Positions 1 to 6,921 of a stretch of DNA of 16,299 nucleotides are shown here, one piece after another. The position numbers and the translations under genes were made by a program. How positions within the stretch are numbered: position 1 is the first letter of the stretch; every line of letters begins with the position of its first letter. Origin of the DNA: an actinobacterium acAMD-2 (lineage in GTDB: Bacteria; Actinomycetota; Actinomycetes; UBA12327); assembly GCA_000754455.1 (NCBI GenBank), contig JNSE01000012.1, forward strand, positions 1 to 16,299, given 5' to 3'. The notes beneath the pieces were generated by a model that saw only the letters and a list, made by a program, of their open reading frames with translations, made no database searches and was not told the DNA's origin.

Positions 1-2
1 CC

Positions 3-587
3 AATCCGCACTTGTGGACTGACCCCACGTATGCAAAGAAGTACGCCACAGTCATCGCTGGTTCATTAGCAAAAGCTGATCCACAGAACGCCGCTTACTA
101 CAAGAAGAACGCCGCAGCATTCAACAAACAAGCCGATGCGCTCGATGCCGCCTTGCGAAAAGATCAAGTCAGCGTGCCGCGTCGGGTACTCCTGACCTAT
201 CACGATGCTTATGCCTACTTCGCCAAGACGTATGGCTGGAAAGTCATTGGAGCCGTTCAGCCTAAGAACTTTGAAGACCCCGCTCCTCAGGAAATCGCCC
301 GCATCATTGACCAAGTCAGGGCCGAAAAGCTACCCACCATCTTTGGGTCCGAAGTTTTCCCCTCGAGCGTCCTGAGCGAAATCGGCAAGGCCACCGGCGC
401 CCGCTATGAAGACTCACTGCGTGATGACGACTTGCCCGGCAAGCCTGGTGAAGCAGTTCACTCCTGGCTGGGCCTGATGCGTTACAACTACCAAACGATG
501 ATCAAGGGGTTGGGTGGAAAGTCACCAGCCTTGGACAAACTAACTGTCACCAGTGCTAATCCAGATGAGGCGGTTTACCCCCAGTGA
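3..587 (+). CDS. Metal ABC transporter substrate-binding protein, C-terminal part (cut by the window edge)
   Basis: This is the C-terminal part of a periplasmic or lipoprotein metal-binding protein of the cluster A-I (ZnuA/TroA/MntC) family, which captures Mn2+, Zn2+ or Fe2+ and hands it to the ABC permease. The frame is open to the window edge and begins Asn-Pro-His-Leu-Trp, the usual first metal-ligand motif, so the true start and signal peptide lie outside. Further family marks are a His in LTYHDAYAYF, a Glu in GSEVFPSSVLSEIGKATG and an Asp cluster in SLRDDDLPG, which match the remaining ligand positions. The TTG at 12 is an internal Leu codon, not a start. The stop overlaps the GTG of the ATPase gene by 4 bases, indicating translational coupling. 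The ligands do not tell me which metal is carried. Confidence 0.9.
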   Translation, partial: NPHLWTDPTYAKKYATVIAGSLAKADPQNAAYYKKNAAAFNKQADALDAALRKDQVSVPRRVLLTYHDAYAYFAKTYGWKVIGAVQPKNFEDPAPQEIARIIDQVRAEKLPTIFGSEVFPSSVLSEIGKATGARYEDSLRDDDLPGKPGEAVHSWLGLMRYNYQTMIKGLGGKSPALDKLTVTSANPDEAVYPQ

Positions 588-1366
588 CCGGAACCGGTGT
601 TGGTCGAGTCATTCTTGATGTCGCGGACGCGAGTGCGGGTTACGACGAAACCCTCGTCCTTCGAAATGTTGACTTTCATGTCCATGAAGATCAGTTCACC
701 GGAATTGTTGGACCTTCCGGTGCAGGCAAAACTACGCTCCTGCGATTGCTATTAGGCGTTGTCGAACCACGAACTGGCAGCGTGACCCGCGAACCTGACC
801 TGCGCGTGGCCTACGTCCCTCAGCTAGAGACTGTCAACTGGGACTTCCCCATCACCGTTGATGAGTGCGTACTCATGGCGCGCACTGAACAACGCAAGCT
901 TCCCTGGGCTAGCCCGAGTGAAAAGAAGAAGGTGGCCGACGTCCTCGAGCGACTGGGGATAGCCGAATTAGCCCACCGCCACATTCGTGCACTGTCCGGC
1001 GGACAGCAACAGCGCATGTTCATCGCTCGTGCACTGCTGCGCGAACCCAATCTTTTGCTCTTGGACGAGCCGACCTCGGGGGTGGACGTCAACACCCGCC
1101 ACGACATGCTCCACCTGCTCTCCGACCTCCACGATGACGGCATTTCGATCGTGCTGACCACCCATGATCTCAACGGCATGGCCGCTCACCTACCGCACTT
1201 GATGTGCGTCAACGGCACCGTCGTGGCCGAAGGCACTCCGGCCGAGGTCATCACCTCAGACGTCTTGGAACACACGTTTGGCGCCCGCCTGGAAGTCCTG
1301 CAACACCTGGGAATGCCGATCGTTATTGATGACTACGCCGGCCGCCCAACGACGGTGGTGTCGTAA
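584..1366 (+). CDS. Metal ABC transporter ATP-binding protein (Mn/Zn/Fe type)
   Basis: This 260-residue cytoplasmic ATPase powers the metal importer. The ABC motifs are complete: Walker A GPSGAGKTT (about 43-51), Q-loop Gln80, signature LSGGQ (137-141), Walker B LLLLDE (157-162) and H-loop His194. The stretch VPQLETVNWDFPITV after the Q-loop resembles the segment typical of ZnuC/MntA/ScaC-type ATPases, which together with the neighbours fixes the family. The start is GTG at 584, inside the stop of the binding-protein gene (GTGA overlap). Its TAA shares one base with the ATG of the permease. The three genes therefore form one tightly coupled operon. The length is normal for the family. Confidence 0.95.
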   Translation: MTGTGVGRVILDVADASAGYDETLVLRNVDFHVHEDQFTGIVGPSGAGKTTLLRLLLGVVEPRTGSVTREPDLRVAYVPQLETVNWDFPITVDECVLMARTEQRKLPWASPSEKKKVADVLERLGIAELAHRHIRALSGGQQQRMFIARALLREPNLLLLDEPTSGVDVNTRHDMLHLLSDLHDDGISIVLTTHDLNGMAAHLPHLMCVNGTVVAEGTPAEVITSDVLEHTFGARLEVLQHLGMPIVIDDYAGRPTTVVS

Positions 1367-2265
1367 TGAACATCCTTGACACCATTTTTGCTCCGCTGGC
1401 CTACGACTTTTTCGACAGGGGTCTGATTGTCGCCACGATTTCGGGAGCGCTACTGGGCTTGATTGGCGTGTACATCACCTTGCGCGGCATGAGCTACATC
1501 GGCCACGGCCTCTCGCACGCAGTCTTCGGTGGCTTCGCCGCTGCGCAACTGTTTGCCGCTCAGTTCTATGTCATCGGAGCAGGGCTGTGGGGCATCGCGT
1601 CGGCCTTGGCGATCAATGTGGTCTCACGCAAACAACGCATCGGCGCAGACGCCGCGATTGGTGTCATCACCACAGGATCCTTTGCTCTGGGTGTGGCCTT
1701 GCTGACCAAATTTGGTTCACGTGGTCCAAGTTTCGACAGCGCCCTGTTCGGGAGCATTCTGGGGATCTCCACATTCCAGATTTGGGGATTGCTCGCGGTG
1801 GCCGTCCTGACTCTTCTCATGGTGGTGTTCCGCTACCGCGCGTTGATGTTCACCACGTTTGACCCCGATGTGGCGGATGCTTCAGGCGTCAACGTCAGTC
1901 GCACCGATGCGATGTTGATGATCGTGCTCTCCTTGACGATTCTGGCCACGTTGACGGTCATTGGCGTCACCCTCGTCGCAGCCATGTTGGTCATTCCAGC
2001 CGTCGTAGCGCGCATGCTGACTAACTCCTTCAGCAAGATGCTGGTGACTTCGTCAGCGATTGGCGCAGGTTGCGGTTTTGTCGGTATGTATTTGAGCTAC
2101 TACGCCGGTGTCCCCTCCGGAACCATGATCGTGCTGACCGGATCGGTGGTCTTTGCCCTGGCTTTGTCGCTGCGATCCATCCGCAGTGCGGTCAACCGAC
2201 GCAGCCACACCGCTGATGCACAAGCGCTGTCGGTGCAAGGAAAGAAGATGCCTGTCACTTTCTAG
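1366..2265 (+). CDS. Metal ABC transporter permease (ABC-3 family)
   Basis: This 299-residue polytopic inner-membrane protein is the translocation channel of the metal importer, in the ZnuB/MntB/TroC (ABC-3) family. It is almost entirely hydrophobic helices, about eight. It shows the family's N-terminal LRGMSYIGHGLSHAVFGG segment and a central FDPDVADASGVNV segment, corresponding to the permease loop that contacts the ATPase. The C-terminus is a short basic tail. The ATG overlaps the ATPase stop by one base (TAATG). No dedicated terminator is visible after the stop; a tRNA gene follows 32 bases later and could be co-transcribed. The metal specificity (Mn, Zn or Fe) is not decided by sequence. 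Confidence 0.94.
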   Translation: MNILDTIFAPLAYDFFDRGLIVATISGALLGLIGVYITLRGMSYIGHGLSHAVFGGFAAAQLFAAQFYVIGAGLWGIASALAINVVSRKQRIGADAAIGVITTGSFALGVALLTKFGSRGPSFDSALFGSILGISTFQIWGLLAVAVLTLLMVVFRYRALMFTTFDPDVADASGVNVSRTDAMLMIVLSLTILATLTVIGVTLVAAMLVIPAVVARMLTNSFSKMLVTSSAIGAGCGFVGMYLSYYAGVPSGTMIVLTGSVVFALALSLRSIRSAVNRRSHTADAQALSVQGKKMPVTF

Positions 2266-2278
2266 AACTCCCGCGCAC

Positions 2279-2284
2279 TACGAT
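2279..2284 (+). promoter_or_regulatory. Possible -10 element for tRNA-Leu
   Basis: TACGAT fits the actinobacterial TANNNT -10 pattern and lies 13 bases before the 5' end of the tRNA, a suitable distance for a short precursor leader. No convincing -35 is seen at 16-18 bases upstream, and read-through from the permease gene would also transcribe the tRNA. Confidence 0.3.
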
Positions 2285-2297
2285 CAAGCCTGTACCT

Positions 2298-2383
2298 GCG
2301 GGAGTGGCGGAATGGCAGACGCGGCAGGTTTAGGTCCTGTTGTCCGAAAGGACGTGGGGGTTCAAATCCCCCCTCCCGCACCA
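2298..2383 (+). tRNA. tRNA-Leu (anticodon UAG)
   Basis: This 86-base class II tRNA has a 7-bp acceptor stem (GCGGGAG with CTCCCGC), discriminator A and an encoded CCA. The anticodon stem GCAGG/CCTGT closes the loop TTTAGGT, giving anticodon UAG at 2331-2333, which reads CUN leucine codons. A long variable arm (around TGTCCGAAAGGAC) is typical of tRNA-Leu, and the T arm is GGGGG-TTCAAAT-CCCCC. Only five bases separate its CCA from the stop codon of the convergent rdgB gene. Confidence 0.97.
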
Positions 2384-2388
2384 AAAAA

Positions 2389-2994
2389 TTAGTGGACGTG
2401 TTCCTGGATCACGGGAACTAGGGCACGCATGGCTTGACCACGATGACTTATCGCATCTTTTTGTTCCGGGGTCATCTCGGCCGTCGTGGCATCAAAACCG
2501 TCGGGAAGAAAAATCGGGTCATAGCCAAAGCCACCCTCTCCGCGACGCTGCGTCAGCAAAACTCCATTGACTTGCCCGTGCACGACGTACTCTTCACCGG
2601 AAGGCAGCACCAAAGCCGCTGCACAAGCAAAGTGCGCGGTGCGGTGGGCAGGTTCGACGTCGCGGATTTGTTCTAGAACTAGGTCAAGGTTTGATTCATC
2701 CGTTGCTCCCTCGCCAGCCCAACGAGCGGAATAAATGCCTGGCTGACCGTCGAGCGCATCTACGCACAACCCTGAGTCATCAGCGATCGCTATCAACCCG
2801 GTGTGGGTAGAAACTGCGCGCGCCTTGATCAGAGAGTTTTCGGCAAAGGTTGACCCTGTTTCTTCGATCTCTGGCAGGTCACCAAACGCATCTGAACCCA
2901 GAATCTCCACGTCCAGACCCGCACCAGCCAAGAGCCGGTCTAACTCCGCCAACTTCTTTGCGTTGCGAGTGGCGAGGACAAGCTGGACACTCAC
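2389..2994 (-). CDS. rdgB: RdgB/HAM1 family non-canonical purine NTP pyrophosphatase
   Basis: This 201-residue cytosolic enzyme hydrolyses dITP, ITP and XTP to the monophosphate and pyrophosphate, keeping deaminated purines out of DNA and RNA. The motifs are as expected: TRNAKK near the N-terminus (9-14, triphosphate binding), ADDSGL (71-76, catalytic acidic pair), GFGYDP (155-160, base recognition) and SHRG (183-186). Length is normal. It starts with GTG at 2994, which overlaps the TGA of rph by four bases, so the two are translationally coupled. The order murI-rph-rdgB matches the end of the M. tuberculosis Rv1338-Rv1341 block. Its stop lies five bases from the convergent tRNA-Leu, with no terminator between. 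Confidence 0.95.
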   Translation of the reverse strand: MSVQLVLATRNAKKLAELDRLLAGAGLDVEILGSDAFGDLPEIEETGSTFAENSLIKARAVSTHTGLIAIADDSGLCVDALDGQPGIYSARWAGEGATDESNLDLVLEQIRDVEPAHRTAHFACAAALVLPSGEEYVVHGQVNGVLLTQRRGEGGFGYDPIFLPDGFDATTAEMTPEQKDAISHRGQAMRALVPVIQEHVH

Positions 2995-3716
2995 GCTTGC
3001 AGAGCCTGATTTTGTAGAGCGGTCAATTCAGTGATTCCAGCACCGGCTAGATCCAAGAGTTGATCAAGCATGGCGCGATTAAACGGTGCACCTTCAGCCG
3101 TTCCTTGGACTTCAATGAATTCGCCACTGCCGGTCATGACTACATTCATGTCGGTGCCGGCCCGCACATCGTCGTCGTAGTGCAGGTCAAGCCGAGCTTC
3201 ATCATCGACAACGCCGACAGATACAGCAGCCACTGAGTCGGTCAGCACCTGCACATCCTTACCAATCACGCCCTGTCCACGCGCCCACTCGATGGCATCC
3301 GCCAAAGCAACATAGGCACCAGTGATAGCTGCGGTGCGCGTTCCGCCATCGGCCTGCAAGACGTCGCAGTCCAACACGATGCTGTTCTCGCCCAGTGCCG
3401 ACAGGTCAACGACCGCTCGCAGTGAGCGACCAATCAGTCGCGAAATCTCGTGGGTGCGGCCACCGATCTTGCCCTTGACTGATTCGCGTTGATTACGCGT
3501 ATCCGTGGCCCGCGGCAACATTGAATACTCGGCCGTCACCCATCCAGAGCCGCTACCTTTCTTCCAGCGCGGCACGCCTTCGGTAAACGAGGCCACGCAC
3601 AACACGCGGGTGCGGCCAAACTCCACCAAGGTGGAGCCTTCGGCCTGGTCTAGCCAGCCTCGGTTGAAGGTAATTGAACGAAGGTCATGGGGGCCGCGGC
3701 CATCTGATCGAGTCAC
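2991..3716 (-). CDS. rph: Ribonuclease PH
   Basis: This 241-residue phosphorolytic 3'-5' exoribonuclease trims tRNA precursors and other RNAs, using phosphate and releasing nucleoside diphosphates. It begins TRSDGR, the standard RNase PH N-terminus. The frame is open much further upstream, but that part runs antiparallel to nothing conserved and overlaps murI, so I place the start at the GTG at 3716; a GTG two codons earlier (3722) is the alternative. Conserved parts seen are GGRTHEISRLIGRSLRAVVD (about 85-104), the phosphate-binding DCDVLQADGGTRTAAITGAY region (116-135) and DLHYDDDVRAGTDMNVVMT (177-195) with catalytic acidic residues. It lies 10 bases after murI and overlaps rdgB. Confidence 0.95.
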   Translation of the reverse strand: MTRSDGRGPHDLRSITFNRGWLDQAEGSTLVEFGRTRVLCVASFTEGVPRWKKGSGSGWVTAEYSMLPRATDTRNQRESVKGKIGGRTHEISRLIGRSLRAVVDLSALGENSIVLDCDVLQADGGTRTAAITGAYVALADAIEWARGQGVIGKDVQVLTDSVAAVSVGVVDDEARLDLHYDDDVRAGTDMNVVMTGSGEFIEVQGTAEGAPFNRAMLDQLLDLAGAGITELTALQNQALQA

Positions 3717-3726
3717 GACCACGAGC

Positions 3727-4563
3727 CTACTGCGGAGCGTTGTCGGGAAAGCCCACCGTGTCTGCACGACGAGGATGCCGTTCAACCTCAATGACTTCGG
3801 GACCGAGGAAGCGTTGACCCAGAACCTCGAAGGGCTTGGGGTCGCCCGTGGCAACAAATCGGTGTTCGGGAGAGCCGGCATCACCGCTGCGTTGCAGCCC
3901 TGAATCCTGAAGGGTTTGTGCCACTTGTTTGGCCGTCTCGCTCGCGCTATTGACCAAGGTGACTTCGGGACCAACCACCAGGGCAATCACATCAGCGAGG
4001 AGCGGGTAGTGAGTGCACCCAAGAACCAGAGTGTCAATGTCTTGAGCGATCAACGGTTCCAGGTACTCCCGCGCAAGTGCCTCAACCTCGGTGCCTTCCA
4101 CCACACCACCCTCAACGAAATCAACGAACCGCGGGCACGCACGTGAGTACAACGAGATATCCGGTGCAGCGGCAAACGCATCGTCATAAGCCATCGAATC
4201 AATCGTGGCGTTCGTTCCAATCACACCCACCCGTCGTGACTGTGTGATGTGGACAGCCTGGCGAACCGCGGGCTGAATGACTTCAATCACTGGTATGTCA
4301 TAGCGCTCACGTGCATCGCGCAAGACCGCTGCCGAGGCAGAGTTGCAAGCAATCACGATCAGCTTGACACCTTCGGCCAGGAGGTGGTCCATGACATCGA
4401 GAGCGAAAGCCCGGACCTGCGCCAGGGGACGAGGACCGTAGGGACCGCGCAATGTGTCGCCCACATACAAGACGGATTCATTGGGCAACTGATCAATAAC
4501 GGCCCTAGCGACTGTGAGCCCGCCCACTCCACTGTCGAAGATTCCAATGGGGGCGTCGCTCAC
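3727..4563 (-). CDS. murI: Glutamate racemase
   Basis: This 278-residue cofactor-independent racemase makes D-glutamate for peptidoglycan. Both catalytic cysteines are present, Cys73 in ACNSAS and Cys183 in GCTHYP, with the acidic DSG of GIFDSGVGGLT near the N-terminus and GDTLRGPYG at 36-44. The start is the GTG at 4563, giving the usual short N-terminus before GIFDSG. The frame could extend to a TTG at 4608, but those extra residues are not family-like. It is the first gene of murI-rph-rdgB. Compared with M. tuberculosis, the gene that lies between murI and rphA there (Rv1339) is missing, so rph follows after 10 bases. Confidence 0.95.
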   Translation of the reverse strand: MSDAPIGIFDSGVGGLTVARAVIDQLPNESVLYVGDTLRGPYGPRPLAQVRAFALDVMDHLLAEGVKLIVIACNSASAAVLRDARERYDIPVIEVIQPAVRQAVHITQSRRVGVIGTNATIDSMAYDDAFAAAPDISLYSRACPRFVDFVEGGVVEGTEVEALAREYLEPLIAQDIDTLVLGCTHYPLLADVIALVVGPEVTLVNSASETAKQVAQTLQDSGLQRSGDAGSPEHRFVATGDPKPFEVLGQRFLGPEVIEVERHPRRADTVGFPDNAPQ

Positions 4564-4614
4564 AATGGCCCACTCTAGAGGACGAAAGTCCCGATTCGGT
4601 TGTGCCAACTCGTC

Positions 4615-4640
4615 CTATCGCGATTCGCATGCGAAGATAG
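4615..4640. promoter_or_regulatory. Palindrome in the divergent murI / membrane-protein promoter region
   Basis: A perfect 12-bp palindrome, TTCGCATGCGAA (4624-4635), sits inside a wider CTATC...GATAG inverted pair (4615-4619 and 4636-4640). It lies between the divergent murI and the membrane-protein gene. On the minus strand it overlaps a possible -10 (TATCTT, 4639-4634). The position suits an operator for one or both genes. It does not match the LexA box I know for actinobacteria. The palindrome is seen directly; its role is inference. Confidence 0.35.
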
Positions 4641-4670
4641 CCCGTCAAGACAGACCTACAAGGAGACTTC

Positions 4671-5162
4671 ATGAGCGACTGGTACGCGATCCGCGGAAAT
4701 GCCTCCGCACTGCCGACCGACCCCAAGAACATGCGCTTTCGTCCGCTAGGCGTATCCATCGTTGGGCTCTTAGTACGAATCGCTGCTGTGTGGCAGTTGG
4801 CCGTTGGCATCTTCTGCATCAGCGAGGCACTGACCTCTTCACAGGCTTCACGTCTGTTCAAGGGCCAGTACCTGGGCAGCGTCAGCGACGGTTACCTGTG
4901 GTTCGCCGGACTGGTTGCGATTGCATTCGGCTTGATCCTGTGGCGCGTGGCTGCCACCTTGGTTGAGGGTGACCCTGCTGCTCGTATCTTTGTCGTGGCA
5001 CTAGCCGTGCTCAACATCATCTTCGCTTTGCTGAGCTTCCCTTGGGGAATCGCTGGAATGATCATCAACTTGTTGGTGGTCTTCTTGTTGTCGTCGTCGT
5101 CCAGCGTTCGCTGGTTTGCCGACAGCAAGTTCGAAGTCAAGCGCCCTAGCGCTTTCGAATAA
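4671..5162 (+). CDS. Small four-helix membrane protein of unknown function
   Basis: This 163-residue protein is not one I recognise. A short polar N-terminus (about 25 residues) is followed by four hydrophobic segments at roughly 27-50, 76-98, 104-121 and 124-142, and then a soluble tail ending in KRPSAFE. A serine run (SSSSS) follows the last helix. No catalytic or metal motif is seen. The ATG is well supported by AAGGAG at 4660-4665, five bases upstream. It is transcribed alone, against both neighbours. It occupies the slot between cysM and murI where M. tuberculosis has a rhomboid-family gene (Rv1337), but it lacks the GxSG and helix-His signature of a rhomboid protease, so it is not that protein. 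Confidence 0.8.
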   Translation: MSDWYAIRGNASALPTDPKNMRFRPLGVSIVGLLVRIAAVWQLAVGIFCISEALTSSQASRLFKGQYLGSVSDGYLWFAGLVAIAFGLILWRVAATLVEGDPAARIFVVALAVLNIIFALLSFPWGIAGMIINLLVVFLLSSSSSVRWFADSKFEVKRPSAFE

Positions 5163-5172
5163 ACACTTCAAG

Positions 5173-5214
5173 AAAAAACCGCTCGGCCCATCAATGCGGG
5201 TTGAGCGGTTTTTT
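5173..5214. terminator. Bidirectional intrinsic terminator
   Basis: AAAAAACCGCTC (5173-5184) pairs perfectly with GAGCGGTTTTTT (5203-5214), and an inner CCC/GGG can extend the stem. A/T runs on both sides make it an intrinsic terminator in both directions, serving the membrane-protein gene (+) and the cysM operon (-). Its last base is the first base of the cysM stop triplet on the plus strand. Confidence 0.92.
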
Positions 5215-6161
5215 CATGCCCACAGTTGGCCGTCGAGGGCTTCCTCGGCCTCATCGAGGGTGCCTTCATACGCACCCGTCGAGAGGTACTTCCAGCCGCC
5301 GTCACACACGATGAAAGCAATATCGGCACTCTCGCCAGCTTTCACTGCCTTGGCGGCGATTCCCAGAGCTGCGTGCAGGATCGCCCCGGTGGAGATGCCG
5401 GCGAAGATACCTTCTTGTTCCAGGAGCTCGCGGGTTCGACGCACGGCGTCGCGCGGGCCGACCGAAAATCGCGTGGTCAGCACCTCAGGGTCATACAACT
5501 CGGGAACAAATCCTTCATCAAGATTGCGCAGCCCGTACACCAATTCCCCATAGCGAGGCTCCGCTGCAACGATCGAAATCCCTGGCACGTTTTCGCGAAG
5601 AAAACGACCACAGCCCATCAGGGTCCCCGTTGTTCCTAGTCCAGCGACAAAGTGCGTGATGGTGGGAAGGTCGGCCAACAATTCAGGGCCGGTGCCGCGA
5701 TAGTGCGCATCGGCATTGGCCGGGTTCCCGTATTGATAGAGCATGACCCACTCGGGGTTTTGTGCCGAGATTTCCTTAGCTACACGCACGGCTTCGTTGG
5801 ATCCGCCCGCTGCTGGCGAGGAGATGATTTCCGCACCCCACATGCGCAACAGTTGGCTGCGCTCGGGGGAAGTGTTCTCGGGCATCACACAAATGAGCTG
5901 GTAACCCTTGAGACGCGCGGCCATCGCCAAGGAAATACCCGTGTTGCCGGACGTGGGTTCCAAAATCGTGCAACCAGGAGTCAGCGTGCCATCGGCTTCA
6001 GCCGCTTCAATCATCGACAGTGCAGCGCGATCCTTGACCGATCCGGTGGGATTGCGATCCTCGAGCTTGGCCCACAATCGCACCTGCGGCGATGGGGACA
6101 TCGTGGGCAAACCCACGAGCGGGGTGTGCCCTACCGAAGCCAGAAGGTTGTCGTAACGCAT
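5214..6161 (-). CDS. cysM: CysM, CysO-thiocarboxylate-dependent cysteine synthase
   Basis: This 315-residue PLP enzyme is of the mycobacterial CysM type, which joins O-phosphoserine to sulfide carried as a C-terminal thiocarboxylate on CysO. The PLP lysine is Lys43 in NPTGSVKDRA, the substrate loop is TSGNTG (70-75), and the phosphate-binding region is GISTGA. Two points favour the CysM subclass over CysK. Arg212 in GLRNLDEGF lines up, with an offset of 8, with Arg220 of the M. tuberculosis enzyme, the O-phosphoserine determinant. The C-terminal segment GGWKYLSTGAYEG through to GQLWA is the CysM lid. Its ATG shares one base with the cysO TGA, so the carrier and the enzyme that uses it are co-translated. 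It is the last gene of the clpS-cysM operon. Confidence 0.95.
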   Translation of the reverse strand: MRYDNLLASVGHTPLVGLPTMSPSPQVRLWAKLEDRNPTGSVKDRAALSMIEAAEADGTLTPGCTILEPTSGNTGISLAMAARLKGYQLICVMPENTSPERSQLLRMWGAEIISSPAAGGSNEAVRVAKEISAQNPEWVMLYQYGNPANADAHYRGTGPELLADLPTITHFVAGLGTTGTLMGCGRFLRENVPGISIVAAEPRYGELVYGLRNLDEGFVPELYDPEVLTTRFSVGPRDAVRRTRELLEQEGIFAGISTGAILHAALGIAAKAVKAGESADIAFIVCDGGWKYLSTGAYEGTLDEAEEALDGQLWA

Positions 6162-6436
6162 CAGGCTCCACCAGCGACGGCTGGCAACACCGTGACGTTA
6201 TCGCCATCGGCGACTTCGGCATCGATTCCGCCGAGGAAGCGCACATCTTCGTCATTAATATAGATGTTGACGAATCGGCGCAGGGAACCTGCATCAACGA
6301 GTCGGTCGGCAATGCCTGGGAATTGGGCCTCAAGATCGTTGATTACTGCGCCCAGAGTTGCTCCGGTGGCCTCAACAGACTTGGCGCCATCGGTGTAGGT
6401 GCGCAAGATCGTGGGGATTGATACCTCAATGGCCAT
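6161..6436 (-). CDS. cysO: CysO, ubiquitin-like sulfur carrier protein (ends Gly-Gly-Ala)
   Basis: This 91-residue beta-grasp (MoaD/ThiS family) protein carries sulfide as a C-terminal thiocarboxylate for CysM. It is recognised by VSIPTILRTYTDG at the N-terminus and FVNIYINDEDVRFLGG in the middle, both close to mycobacterial CysO. The ATG at 6436 has GGAGAG eight bases upstream; the longer reading from a TTG at 6478 is rejected. The odd point is the end: residues read AVAGGA then stop, one Ala beyond the Gly-Gly where mycobacterial CysO ends. Activation by a MoeZ-like enzyme needs a free Gly-Gly, so the Ala should have to be removed, and Mec is encoded just upstream. No activating enzyme is in this window. 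Confidence 0.94.
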   Translation of the reverse strand: MAIEVSIPTILRTYTDGAKSVEATGATLGAVINDLEAQFPGIADRLVDAGSLRRFVNIYINDEDVRFLGGIDAEVADGDNVTVLPAVAGGA

Positions 6437-6494
6437 CGGGCTGACTCTCCATAGGTTGGGCAGTAACGGAAGGAACAACTCTTACGGGCTGACT
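6437..6494. repeat. Short direct repeat flanking the mec-cysO spacer
   Basis: CGGGCTGACT occurs at 6437-6446 and again at 6485-6494. One copy ends at the cysO start codon and the other covers the mec stop. The 48-base spacing and the positions suggest a relic of a small duplication, or chance. No function can be assigned. Confidence 0.4.
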
Positions 6495-6912
6495 ATTCCA
6501 CCTCACCAGTCACAATTTCGACTGGCTCTTCGGTGACTTCGCCATCAACGATGCGAAATGAACGAAATTCCACGTCCACCTCATCAGCCGTTGAGACTAA
6601 AACGTAGTGGGCATTGGGTTCGGATGCATAAGAAATGTCGGTGCGGGACGGATAGGCCTGGGTTGCGGTGTGGGAGTGATAGATCACCACTGGCTCTTCA
6701 TCCAGAGAGTCCATCTCACGGTACAGCTTGAGCAGGTCCTTGGAATCGAACTCGTAAAACGTCGGCGAACGGGCTGCATTGACCATAGGGATGAAGCGTT
6801 GGGGACGATCAGACCCTGCCGGTCCGGCCACTACCCCGCAGGCTTCATCGGGGTGGTCCAGGCGCGCGTGAGCCACGATGGCGTCCACGATGGTCTGGGC
6901 GATCGTCAGCAT
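6493..6912 (-). CDS. mec: Mec, JAMM-family (M67) metallopeptidase acting on CysO
   Basis: This 139-residue zinc peptidase of the Mec (Rv1334) type releases cysteine from the CysO-cysteine adduct formed by CysM. The JAMM motif is intact: Glu23 in DEACGVVAG, then His79-Ser-His81, seven residues, Ser89 and Asp92. It begins with ATG at 6912, nine bases after the DUF2017 stop, and is followed by cysO after 56 bases. The pairing with cysO and cysM is the strongest evidence for its substrate. Because CysO here ends in Gly-Gly-Ala, the same enzyme could also trim the extra Ala, as JAMM peptidases do for some other sulfur carriers; that part is inference. Confidence 0.94.
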   Translation of the reverse strand: MLTIAQTIVDAIVAHARLDHPDEACGVVAGPAGSDRPQRFIPMVNAARSPTFYEFDSKDLLKLYREMDSLDEEPVVIYHSHTATQAYPSRTDISYASEPNAHYVLVSTADEVDVEFRSFRIVDGEVTEEPVEIVTGEVE

Positions 6913-6921
6913 GGTCTAAGG

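Noticed and set aside
1587..1862. Other antisense or alternative-frame ORFs such as this 91-codon frame inside the permease gene
   Set aside because: All overlap confidently assigned genes in another frame, have low-complexity or Arg/Ser/Thr-rich translations typical of shadow frames, and show no motif.
3717..3986. N-terminal extension of rph
   Set aside because: The frame is open but runs through the 3' end of murI and shows no RNase PH features. The family N-terminus TRSDGR starts at 3716.
4564..4608. Extension of murI to the TTG at 4608
   Set aside because: The added 15 residues are not seen in glutamate racemases. The GTG at 4563 gives the usual short N-terminus before GIFDSG.
4624..4635. 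SOS (LexA) box
   Set aside because: The palindrome TTCGCATGCGAA lacks the GAAC-N4-GTTC form known for actinobacterial and Bacillus-type LexA boxes.
6437..6478. Extension of cysO to the TTG at 6478
   Set aside because: The ATG at 6436 has a good Shine-Dalgarno (GGAGAG), and the N-terminus from there aligns with mycobacterial CysO.
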